The notes under the pieces: model-generated | What the model was told of the DNA's origin: nothing | The model's database searches: none | What the model saw: only the letters and a program-made list of their open reading frames with translations | From: Sweltsa coloradensis | Taxonomy: Eukaryota > Arthropoda > Insecta > Plecoptera > Chloroperlidae | Reading direction: 5' to 3' | Assembly (NCBI GenBank): GCA_024449915.1 | Contig: JAMZAV010001297.1 | Span: 124,001-188,000, forward strand | DNA: 64,000 nucleotides | Part shown: one piece after another, positions 44,760 to 55,540 of the stretch | Position numbering within the stretch: position 1 is the stretch's first letter | How the letters are laid out: each line of letters begins with the position of its first letter | Made by a program: the position numbers and the translations under genes

Positions 44760-45951
44760 TTATGCAACTTGGCTAATAGAGAAAAAATGAAGGTTTAAGA
44801 ACGTGTCTGCAAAAATTCAGCTCCTTCCCAATTATTTACTTTAAACGTCAATATAAGGTTTTATTTAACATGATTATACAAAGACTTCTCTATCTTGCAG
44901 CTACGCCGAGAAGCCAACGAACTCAAAGCCTAAAAATAATTAATTAGTTAATTCTCAAGCGATTTTCTTCTTTCTCTATTCAACAGCTCTGCGAAGACGA
45001 ACAATTGCTAGATAGAGTCCAGAGAAGATTATCACAGATCCAATTTATGTCGCCACCTGGTGTACTGGTTCTCAGTCCTGCAACATGCCGTGCTCTTGAG
45101 TCTGAAACATAACCACGAGACTAGACCACAGTGATCGTGGATTGCTTGAAGAGATAAATACCTTATAAACGGAAAACGGACGTATTGGTTTGGTAGGTAT
45201 AGCTTACCATGCGTTCGTGGCATGAATACTTGAAAATGAGTTGTATTCATTATTTTGTACAACATACATCTTTGATCTTATCTCAATCTTAGGGGTCAGT
45301 TTCAAAGTGATCTATTGCCGTAGAGCTGGAACAAAATTTTACTCTGCAGTAGTCCATGGTACAAAAAAAGTTGTAGCGCCGCTCTTATTTTCAAGTCGCT
45401 TAATTATAAAGAAGCCATTTTCAAAGGTCGAGTAATTGTGGCTACAGCAGTGTTTTTTTTTAATTGCTTTTAAACAACTGGACTGATATATTATTATGCA
45501 ATACGTGTAAAAATATAATATATATTAAAAAATAAAATATAATAAACAAAAAATAATAATATGACGTATTGTGAAGCATTATTAGGTGCTTCGTGATAGT
45601 GTCAATCAGTTAATGTCATTACTGTTTAAACGTTATTCAAGAAAAATACAGTTTCAACACCGAAACTTCATCGTTCGTAGTTAAACTGCAAAATCTTAGG
45701 TGCAAAATCAATCATTCAAACAATACACCGTATTAAGACTTAGTCTTCATGTAATTTCTTCAACGGTGTTGATTTAACCACACTTATGTTAAGTTTGTGA
45801 AGCAAATAATGAACGGTGTTATAGTCTAATGCGCAGTAAAAATAAATTAACAACTTTGCGGTGTTCAAAGATTTTTTATATTGTATTGAACGATGGGAAA
45901 GAACATTTAACAATTCACGTATTTTGTGATGTATTTTGTTAGACATTGTTG
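44760..45951. other. Unassigned
   Basis: The minus-strand 68-codon frame 45740-45946 starts with a good ATG (MSNKIHHKIRELLNVLSHRS...). It has protein-like composition but no recognised family, and is abruptly bounded upstream by the foldback at 45952. Nothing else is recognised. Confidence 0.3.
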
Positions 45952-46790
45952 CAATTGACGACTGGTGATGGGCGGAGCGCTAAGTCACGTGACGAGAAGG
46001 TGGGATAAATACTCATTTCGCAAGTTGACGCCTGCTGAACGGCGCAACACTTATCACGCTCTAACTTTGTTTCCATTCGACATTTGGACAAAACCTTTAG
46101 AATAGTATGTAGCAAACATATAATTTCTTCTCATAGTGATTATCTCGAATTTTTAGACACATCCGTAAATTTGGTATATCGATGTACGTATTATACATGA
46201 AAAAAATATCAAAGATTATAACTTTTCTCATCTTCAATTGACAAAAAACTACTGTTCGGATTTCGACATGATATCTTTTTTAATACGCATCAGACTATTT
46301 AACAAAGAAATAAATCAATTTTCTAGATAGAAAGTGCACTGAACGAAAATTTACAGCATAGAGTAATATGCAGAGTGTAGTTTTTCACGGCTCACCCGCA
46401 CGTCAAAAGTGCGTATTTGTTATGAAAACACGCACCTTGCATATAAGTCTATGCTGTGAATTTTCGTTCAGTGCACTTTCTATCTAGAAAGTTAATTTAT
46501 TTCTTGTCTTAAGAGTCAGATGCATACTTTAAATGAGGTCTTGTTGAAATCTATAACAAGTTTACGGCTGTGTCTAAAAATTCGAGATCATCACTGTTAG
46601 AAGGAATTATATGTTTACTACGTATTATTCCAAAGGTTTTTTCCAAATTATGAATAGAATAAAAGTTAGAGCGTGATAAGTGTTGCGCCGTTCAGCAGGC
46701 GTCATCTTGCTGAATGAGGATCTATCCCACATCATTCCGCCACGTTGCTTCGTGACGTCAGGGGGCGGGTAAATCACTAGTCGTCAATTG
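45952..46790. mobile_element. Foldback MITE with about 370-bp TIRs
   Basis: The left end CAATTGACGACTGGTGATGG matches the complement of the right end (...ATCACTAGTCGTCAATTG, 46773-46790). Similarity continues through GCCTGCTGAACGGCGCAACA, GATTATCTCGAATTTTTAGA and TTTCTAGATAGAAAGTGCAC to a central loop near 46365-46440. Non-coding, no clear target duplication. Confidence 0.75.
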
Positions 46791-47213
46791 GCATGTATTA
46801 AAATTAAATAGTCTAGAAAAATGTGATAAATTTGATAGTCTGACAAATTGTTATGTATTGTGAAGTAAGAAAATAGCAATGCGTCAAATGAAAAATGATA
46901 CTTACTTCTACTACTTCCACATATAAGGTTATAGTCAAACTTAAACCTGAAAATGGCTTATTGGATGGTCGATTCGAATTTTTCGAAATTATTAGAGTAG
47001 ACCTATTAATTTGAAAATCTATTTATCGAACAACAGGGTTTTGAAAAGTAACTATGCACAATAGTCATCTATCGACGACCCACAGACATGGTACAAGGAT
47101 ATTATTTGTAACGGAAGAATCCTTTGGCCCGCGCTTATGGAAAAATAACATATGACCATGTTCGAAATATGATATACTTTAGGGGCTATTAGTTGCAGTT
47201 GTCGGGGGGTAGA
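46791..47213. other. Unassigned
   Basis: No gene or repeat partner recognised. Confidence 0.3.
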
Positions 47214-47430
47214 CAGCGACGTATCCAGGGAAGTCGGGAACTTGTCTCCACCCCGAAAATCCTACCTTTAAATATATTCTGCAAATTGTCTAGGTGTGCA
47301 TAAAAAATAAAACATACAATTTTTTTCTCTTCTTTTTCTAAAACACAAACCACTTAAAAATTCGTATTTTTACGCGGTGCCATTGTGGGGTCATCCCCAC
47401 CCTCGAAATATATTCCTGCGTACGCCACTG
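47214..47430. mobile_element. hAT-like MITE remnant
   Basis: The left end CAGCGACGTATCCAGGGAAG and right end complement CAGTGGCGTACGCAGGAAT resemble the CAGTGGCGTA ends of the hAT-like elements at 54792 and 56915. No 8-bp target duplication is retained. A GGGGTCATCCCCACCC block sits near the right end. Confidence 0.45.
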
Positions 47431-47559
47431 TCACTATAGTGACTATTGCGCGTATTCCGGCCCTAAAACCCTATACTATACACCGTGGTGTAGCCCAATG
47501 TTAAAATATCCTCTGTAGGGTGAGTAACTGGGTATGGACTATGGATACGTACCAAAGCG

Positions 47560-47705
47560 TAGTACTTTCTTGTGCACTGGGACCGGCGGCGCGGGGGACT
47601 CCTCCCCGCACCACACACCGCCGTCGTCGTCATAGCGTGGTCGTCGAGAGGCGGAGGCCCGGCGGGGTTGTGCTGGAACCGGTGACTCGGCGACTTCACG
47701 TCTGA
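47560..47705. other. GC- and CpG-rich island in AT-rich DNA
   Basis: Contains GGGACCGGCGGCGCGGGG, CGCCGTCGTCGTC and GGCCCGGCGGGG. It is open on both strands for 60-80 codons, but the peptides are R/P-rich and show no domain. It might be an exon or promoter fragment of a host gene or a transposon interior. Confidence 0.35.
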
Positions 47706-48031
47706 GAGCAAAGATACATCTAGCGCAGTTGCATAGCTACGATGGTGGGGGGCGTGGGGGCGAGGGGGGCAAAACTTATATATGATATTGGGTATATTTA
47801 ATGAGATATTACAATATAGATGATATATTTTTCTTATTTTTCAGTTTTTCATTCATTTTGTATAAGGTTTTTGTTTTTAAAAAAATCGTTCAAATATTCC
47901 AACTACACTCTAAGGGTCGAAAAACGTTTCGGGGCTGTGCACCCTAGACCCTCATTAGGTGGGGGGCTTTACCCAGCAAAGAATGTATACCCATGAATTA
48001 TTTTTGTTTACGACTACACACACACAGGCAG

Positions 48032-48250
48032 TAGCCAGTAGAAGGAATGATCTTACCGCAATCAAATTTGATATGTGTTCTCATGAACCTAATTCCCCAG
48101 ATTGTGACAGTTTTTTTAAGTTCACAACAATTTTCATGATGACTGGGTGACACCTCGAAAACACCCAAACTCTGCTTGCCGTATAAGGTGCCTGAGTTAG
48201 AAGCGCGCCGCGGCTTGGCTGCGGCGCACTAACGGGCAACCATGATAACG
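48032..48250 (+). repeat. Dispersed repeat family J, copy 2
   Basis: Same order of blocks as 19147-19345, ending GGCTTGGCTGCGGCGCACTAACGGGCA (quoted in part: GGCTTGGCTGCGGCGC). Confidence 0.55.
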
Positions 48251-49590
48251 ATAAATAATGTTTATTTCTTAGTTCCAGGACGAACGTTGAAAAGTATTCG
48301 AGAACTGGAAGGTGTCATAAATATTTTCTTGACCAATGCGCGTTTTTGGCGGTTGGGTAGACATCAGGCAAATCGGTCATAACTTTTTTACGACGCCATC
48401 ATGTTTTGGGCACATGCCTTTTTACACGCCCTTAAATTTCATCCATTTTCTATTCTTATGATTACCGTTGTAACAAATCTGAAGCGTTCTTTGGATTTTT
48501 CAAAAAATTAATATTTAATGATACTAATTTCGTCACTCTGGGACCATGATGAGATAATTTGTAGGAATTAACATAACGTTAGTCCTTCAGCTAAGTGTTA
48601 TATTTAGGTAAATTGTGCGTTTGATGATTGAGGAATAAATCTTAGCAATTTTATTTTTTATGGAGGTGTCATTGGAAAATGATTTGGATAAAGAGCTGTT
48701 TTAGATTTGCAGCATAACATCAATGGCAGCCATTTTTACAAGATGGCCGCCAGGATTGGGGAAAGTCGATCATTAGGAAATGACTTGTGACTAGGATTTT
48801 GATTGGATATTGCTTAACGTCTCATATTTAGGACCAACTGAAATAAACACAGTAGCGACAATGGCGGTAATTTTATAAGATGGCCGCCAAATATGAATTA
48901 TAAATAGCTTAGTCTTTATGATAATATCGTATGTAGTATCTTTTTTTTCGTGCGGATGGGTTAAACACGAAATGCTGTTGGTCTCTGAGCAAGGTGTTGT
49001 GCGAAAGCGCAACTCACTCAAAGTTTCTCATCATTGCCAACAAAACTTACATTGTCCATGCGACTGATAATACAATTTAGTAAAATTTCAAGCCAAGTAC
49101 ACATAAATGTATGAATAAAGGCTACTTACGAGCAAAAGATGTTCCCTAGAGTTCTGATACATCCGTGGCCTAATAGAACTTCGTTTGAACTATTAATGGC
49201 CTTGGCAACGGTTGGCTTATTGTTGACCTGCTCTCGACAACGACTCTGATTTGAGCCCATCTGGAACATAAATGCACAATATGATCACTTCTTTGACATA
49301 TGGCTATATGCTATAATGTACCGAATATGATGGTGGATGAAGCGTGACTCCGGATTTCGCAGGTTTTTTGTATGTCAAAATTTTCTCATCTCAACAATTA
49401 TACTGAAAACAAATCAACAACGTATTTCATTATACATCCAGGGCCCAAACTATGCATCGGCAAACAGTTCCTATTCCCAGGCTACCTAGAGGGCGCGTAC
49501 ATAACACAAGTTATTTCTCGAATGCAGAATTACGTTTCGGATCATTATCATTTCTCACATTAAAGCAGCGTTGTGACTTATCAAGATAAT
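48251..49590. other. Unassigned, with two AAGATGGCCGCC motifs and a family F empty site
   Basis: ACAAGATGGCCGCC (about 48738-48751) and ATAAGATGGCCGCC (about 48877-48890) recall the units of the 14-18 kb palindrome. At about 48806-48838, TGATTGGATATTGCTTAA joins directly to CGTCTCATATTTA, the two flanks of the family F element. No coding frame is recognised. Confidence 0.4.
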
Positions 49591-51062
49591 ATATATTTAG
49601 ATAAAGTCCAATATATATTATCTTATCTAGATAATTTTTTTATGTTATCTTTTTCTATTATCTAAATAAATAAATAAATAAATTTTTATTTAGAGTCTGC
49701 CCACTCAGTTATATAACTGATTTTCAGTGGGGGACTTTAAATCAAAGCGACCCTAATAGAAATCAGAAGGTCGCCAACAGGTAGCCAAAAGCTAACCAAG
49801 TAGTCACCACGCAGTTAGCCAATAGGTCGCCACAAAGTAACCAACAGTTTACCAAGAGGTCGCCAAATGGTCGCCAAGAGTTCACCAAATTATAGCCTCC
49901 GGTCATAATATGTATTTAGTATGCATGGGTAGGATGTTATATAAAAATGTAGAAGAATGTAAGGAAACAGATTGAAGACCACGCTTTTCGAATTTATTAT
50001 ATATACCATCAAAATCACCTCAAATTGAATTACTAAGTGCAATGAAGTTCAGGATGAAGATATTCACAGCAGGAACGTATAGGGCATATAGCAGCATTAA
50101 TAATTATGTATTGAATTATAAGAACTCTGTTCTAAATGCAATACATTCATTATATTGATGTTTCGTAACGGACAAGCCATGATTTTTGTCTTCACCTAAA
50201 TGTTGATAACATATTTACTAAGATTTCATGTAGCTCTAAGTAGGACGTCACTGGAAACTGCCATGTTTGATGTTGCATTATGTTTCTATTTACACACGAA
50301 AATAACTTTTCCATATAAATATTATATTAAGTTACACACACTTTTCTCTTGCCGACATGCAATCTGTATTGTACACCAGCAACTATCCTCCTCGCGTTCT
50401 CAACACTAATAAAACGCCTGTACAAACGTAAAATACACTGTCGAGCACTGCGATGCTAACGTTCACTTCTTCTCTCGACCGCACGCTTGTTTCAAATGGC
50501 AAGCAACCTCTTCGCATCCTAGAACCACCCCAAGCCCGTTGAAGGACAAGGCAATGACCTGAAAGAATGCAGTTTATACGGCGCCACCTCTTGGCGTAGT
50601 CTTGGTGACTTCCATCAGTTGGTGAACACATGGCAACCTTATGGCTGACGTTTGGCGTCTCATTTGTTAAATAAAATCACCAACAGTTCACCAACAGGTC
50701 GCCAAAATTGATCACCACTTGGTAATTAAATGGCCTTGACAGTGGCCGCTCTTGGTGAACGCTTGGCTATCATATATTTAGTTGAAATTTCGGTGGCGAC
50801 CTTTGGCGACCACTTGGCAACCACTTGGCGATCAAAAACAAGCCTTGGTGAACTGTTGGTTACCTCTTGGCAACCATTTGGCAAACAAATATTTCTACAT
50901 GGGGACCAAGCCAACCCTGCAGGCCCCGACGCAATCGACGAGTGAGCGATAACCAACCAAAGATTGATATTTTTAATAGGAAATATAGCAATCAGTGGTA
51001 TGGACAGTGCGAACACCCGCGAATCAACGCCAGAATCAACAAGGCCGATTCAGAACAACTCT
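49590..51062. repeat. Mosaic with GTCGCCAA-type short repeats facing each other
   Basis: 49770-49895 is an array of GTCGCCAACAGGT/TCACCAA-like 12-mers. 50690-50885 contains their complements (TTGGCGACCACTTGGCAACC). Together they form loosely inverted ends about 1.1 kb apart. 49593-49670 is rich in TTATCTAGATAA palindromes plus (AAAT)n, echoed at 51560-51680. Both-strand frames in 50383-51016 are artefacts of this. Element boundaries are not resolved. Confidence 0.4.
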
Positions 51063-51245
51063 GAAATTTATTATGTGCTTCGTTGCTAGGACGGCTCCAA
51101 AGTCACCGTTTACAAACTCCTAAGACAAGAACTGATGGACTTAAGTCCAAATCAGAAGTTAAAAAACTTCTGACTTTCGCGGGAATCGAACCCTGGACCT
51201 TCTGCATTGGAAGCAGATACGCTAACAACAAGACCAACGAGCACA
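51062..51245 (-). mobile_element. tRNA-Gly-derived SINE family K, copy 1
   Basis: The complement reads GTTGTTAGCGTATCTGCTTCC, with anticodon loop TTCCAA between CTGC/GCAG stems, then the B-box GGGTTCGATTCCCGC. The body GAAGTTTTTTAACTTCTG...GGTGACTTTGGAGCCGTCC follows. The head looks like tRNA-Gly(TCC) with a degraded 5' half. The body matches copy 2 at 59085-59250. Confidence 0.7.
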
Positions 51246-51297
51246 CAACAAGACCAACGAGCCACACAACAAGACCAACGAGCCACACACAAGACCA
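51224..51297. repeat. 20-bp tandem repeat at the SINE head
   Basis: CAACAAGACCAACGAGC(C)ACA repeats about four times and appears to have grown out of the tRNA D-arm part of SINE K. Confidence 0.8.
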
Positions 51298-51299
51298 AC

Positions 51300-52402
51300 C
51301 AAGTTTATCTTATCTGAGCTTTTTAGAATTAGAAGATTTTTTGGAATAATAAACATCAACGCAGACAAAAATATAATAATTAATCACTTTTTAAAATGAA
51401 AAATTCTTCTGAGACTTTTTTAGTTTACTATGATTGTTATCTTAATCGTAGTTCCGCGATTTGAAAATTCTTCTATGTCAACTTGTCAAGTCTGACAAAT
51501 GTTACGATTAACAAAAACACTGTTGTCGGGGAAAATAATATTAAAATAAAAACGTCAATCTCAATAACAATTATCTTTTATCTAAACAAAATGACCTAGA
51601 TAATTGTTTTATCTATTATCTTTTATCTATATAATTTTCTACAGTTTATTTTTTATGGTATCTAGATAACTTCTTAGAGAATTATCTTTATCATCATCGC
51701 GACCTGCGAAAAGCATTATTATTATTTTCCTTTGTCTTTCAGGAATAAAATGCTGATTTTGGATTCCAAATTGAGATCAAAGATGAAAAAATACAAAATT
51801 GTATTTTATTTATAAAAAAAATTTTTTTTGGCAATTTTCATTTTTTCCATTTTTTTAATTGTTTAAATTGAATTTTTACAGGCAAACTAAATAACCGGGA
51901 CATCTCGGAAACTTGTGTTTTGAGTGTTTTTACACACGATTGGATTATTGAACCATTCCAAAAATCCTTCTAATCATTAGAATTTAACAAGGAAAAATTC
52001 TACTAATTCCGAACAAAAGGAAGTAGCTCTTTTACCCTGGTTAAAAGTATGATAATCTGTCAGATTTAATTGTGTAGATTTTGAAAAGTGGTGGGAAACT
52101 ATTATACCAAAACCCTATACACGGTTATTAGGAAGTATGCAATTGCCGCCATCGTGAGATAATGCCTGTCAGTACAGAGCACCTCCTTAGTTATTTTCTT
52201 CTTCTCAACTTATTGGTGTTACAAGGCCATGGCCAGAGACTCTTTGATGTCGAATTATTGGATAATTTGAATTAATTTCTCATTGTTTAACAAACCTGGC
52301 ATTGTAAATGTTAATCAATATACATTTTTTTCTTCATTACATTATATAATGCGATAATAAAATAATGTCAACATAATTACTTTGTTTATTTCTCATGATA
52401 CA
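51300..52402. other. Unassigned AT-rich
   Basis: Contains TTATCT-rich palindromic blocks (51560-51690). No gene recognised. Confidence 0.3.
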
Positions 52403-53053
52403 TTAAAGGGGATAAAAACCCCAAAAATTATTTTTTACCACGTGATCTATAGCACAATACTTCACTTAAATGACCATTTAAAAAATCAAGTCTTGTAACT
52501 GTGATTTAACACGAATTTTCGAATTTTTTTGATCCAGAAATTTGCGAAAATTGGTGTTTTGGGAAATTTCTTATATCGGCTTTAACCTGCTTCTTTTTTG
52601 GTCCACATAGATACTAGAGCATAGTTCCAATCTAAATTGCCCATTTATAACATCGTGTCTTGAAACTGTGCCCAAATATACCCTCAAACACGCAAAAATA
52701 TGCATTCCAAAATCACACCCCATCTTGGTAATCAGCAAATTTTGACCGAACTACTTGCCCAAATCACAAAACAAAATATAGATAATTTACAGAAAAGGCT
52801 GTAGAGTACGTCAATAATGGCCAATATTTTTTTCGATCAAAATCCTCCAAGGTCACGGGGCATAAAGATCGTCCCCATGTTATTTTTTATGTGAGATTCT
52901 TGCCGATGGGACCTAGCTCTAAAAATATCATGTTTGACAATTTTTTGGGAGGTCATGGTGGCCCCAAAAATTGTTCTGTTAATTGCTAAATTCATTACTT
53001 ATTAGCCTGAATGAAATATATTTTTTGAGTCTAGCGGTTAAATACCCCTTTAA
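52403..53053 (-). mobile_element. TTAA-flanked MITE family I, copy 3 (complete)
   Basis: TTAA at 52403-52406 and 53050-53053. Imperfect TIRs AGGGGATAAAAACC and AGGGGTATTTAACC. It matches copy 2 over its full length in inverted orientation. 651 bp including TTAA, non-coding. Confidence 0.75.
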
Positions 53054-54443
53054 ACAAGCGGTGGATGGTATACAACTTAAAACATATTATTCTCTAGAAA
53101 CAAAGGCTACTAACTTTTGTTTATTTTGTTTACAATCTGTAGTTGCCAAGATACAATGCTTTTTATTAAATTTACTAAGGTTACTGTCGTCATGTTACGA
53201 AAATTGCATGAATATTTAGTTGAGTAAAAACTGTAGACAATATTAAGAATCACAATATTGCAAAAGGGTCTAGGATCGCTTAGGAAACCAAGTAAGTGTT
53301 ACAAAGTTAGTGTAATAGGGCTTGACATATTTTGCGGTACCTCACGATGGCGATATCAGACTGTGATGACGTCATTGTATAAAACCTTATTATTAAAGGC
53401 AAGCTCTTCAAAATGTAGAAGTATGTTGCATCTTTCGCACAACAGGCTAAACATGTCAGAATAATATGATCTCAACACTATGACACATCTCCAGAATAAA
53501 GTATTCCAAAAGTAGTTCACCGGAAGTTGGTCAAAACAAAAGACTAAAGCAAACTTGTGAAAAAAACTAAAACACTAAAACCTCTGTACCTTCGCCAGTT
53601 TATTAGTCTTGACATTGGTCTTTAAAGTTGTGAATTAACAACTCCTATTAGAAGTTGTTAACAAAATATTAACACAAATTGTATTTTAAAAGTGGCAAAT
53701 TAATAAAAAGTGTCAAAGATAACAGTAAAAAATTATTTAGCACAATTAAGTTCAATTTTAAATTTAGTTATTGTTGAAATACAAAACAATTATTTGCACG
53801 GCTATTTATCCTGATTCATTGGCTATTTAACATAACAAGAACATTTTAGATCACAATTTAGACCTAGACTAGTTTTTATAGTTTTATCACAATCAAGAAA
53901 TACTACTCAGTAATGTGTAATAATCGAAAAATAACGATTCGTTAATCGTTAAACACTAAATAAAACCATTTCCAGAAACACTGTACATAATATGAAATTT
54001 ATACTGATAAAAAGCTAGAGTTGTAAAATAACAAACAAAGAGTATGGTAAGTGTATTGACTTTTGTCTGCGTACGCATACTTACATCTCTTATAAAAGAT
54101 ACTAGTACAAGCTCCCGTTATAAAACACTTATCAGGTGTGTTGTCGAGTCAGTTTCAGCTAACTTTGAACTATTAACATTTCTCGGCGGCCATTACGCAC
54201 GTGAGCCACATGGAAAAAAATGGTATCCTGATTGAAAGCTTTTTTCTTATCAGATGAACGACATTATACGTAATGCTTAATAATCTCGAGGCAAAAAACT
54301 GTCATTATTTGACTTTACGTTAATTTGAATTAAAAACCATAAAGAAAAACATTTTTTTACTTTTACAATCACATAGCAGTTGGCAACATTGTTTAAATTT
54401 GAAAGACCAATGAGAGTTCGCGCCAATAACAAGGGTTGTTGGT
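53054..54443. other. Unassigned
   Basis: AT-rich. The 63-78 codon frames (52983-53219, 53258-53464, 54044-54235) show no motif. Confidence 0.3.
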
Positions 54444-54535
54444 TTATCCCTCACCCTGGCTGCTTCGCGACTGTTCCCTTCCTAAGCCGTGGTGTAAAGA
54501 AGGGTACAGTCGCTGGCGACCAAGGCGAGGGATAA
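54444..54535. other. Long imperfect hairpin
   Basis: TTATCCCTCACC...CGCGACTGTTCCCTTC pairs with GAAGGGTACAGTCGC...GGCGAGGGATAA. Arms are about 38 nt with a loop of about 15 nt. It is more GC-rich than its surroundings and has the size of a miRNA precursor, but a short MITE is equally possible. Confidence 0.55.
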
Positions 54536-54791
54536 GCGGAGCTCAAAGCCTCTTTTACCTTTTATTTATTTAAGAACAGGATTTATGAAATACAGTTTTC
54601 CAAGTAACAGTTTTATGAATGTTTTGTTGCATTACATTTGCACAAGAAATGAGAATATATAGAGAACTAATCTTTGAATGGATTCTGCCCTACTTGAGCG
54701 CAGGCGCGTCCAGGGAAACGAGGACGTGGAGTCGTAGGGGCTGACACCTTGACCACTAGTACCTGTCTTGTACCCTCGATTTTCCTTGTAG

Positions 54792-55532
54792 CAGTGGCGT
54801 AGATATCAGTGGTGCAGGTGGTGCACACACACAGGAGCCCCCCTAATGTAGGGGGCCCACTCGAGGACAGGGGTCTTCGCCAGCATAACGTTTTGTCCTC
54901 CAAATTATACAACCCCCCATGATATTCCAGTTTTTGGTTGCGTAGTCAATGATAACAATCAAATATTATCCAATTTTAAATTTTTTGACGCGTTTTTAGG
55001 CCATTGAAATTGTTGCAAATAAGCAATTTTTGTCGCCTTCGGCGTTAACGGCTATGACTTATACAGGCTCTGAACTGATTCGGCACAACCGAACTCGCCC
55101 CCCCCCCCCCCCTAGACAAGTTTGTTTTAGTTAAATAATTCTCTGAATATCTTGGGGAAAAAATCACCGCCCCCCCCCCTCGATGAATCAGGGCTAGATC
55201 CGCCACTGAACTAAAGGCGAGCTCTGGCTGGTAAGGTGAGAGTATTGTGTTATGAGAGGAATACAAGATTTAAAAAAAGAAAAATTAGAGTGCAATGTCC
55301 ACGATTTTTCTGTTTATTCATATCAGTAAAAGTCGCACTCGTATTGACGGATGTCAGTTGCAGACAAATGTATACTAGGTGCAACTAAAGTTCACATTTA
55401 GTTATAAAATCTCTCCCCCGTCCCTCCCCCGTCCCCCTGGCAAGCAATTATCTGGAATCAATTATGAGTTGGTGGGAGGGGACAATTTTATTGATTTGCA
55501 CCGGGGCCCTTTATCAACTTGCTACGCCACTG
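54792..55532. mobile_element. hAT-like MITE, 741 bp, 8-bp TSD
   Basis: Ends are CAGTGGCGTAG (54792) and its complement CTACGCCACTG (to 55532). The target duplication is CCTTGTAG (54784-54791) and CCTTGTAA (55533-55540), one mismatch. The interior has C-runs (55098-55111, 55171-55180) and another hAT-like end, CTAGATCCGCCACTG at 55194-55208, suggesting a nested element. Immediately right of it lies reverse transcriptase coding sequence. Confidence 0.75.
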
Positions 55533-55540
55533 CCTTGTAA

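Noticed and set aside
47463..47711. Protein-coding gene in the GC-rich island
   Set aside because: Frames are open on both strands because of GC-rich codons; peptides are R/P-rich without domain, and there is no second exon.
50383..51016. Several 70-96 codon frames on both strands
   Set aside because: They overlap arrays of GTCGCCAA-like short repeats and each other on opposite strands.
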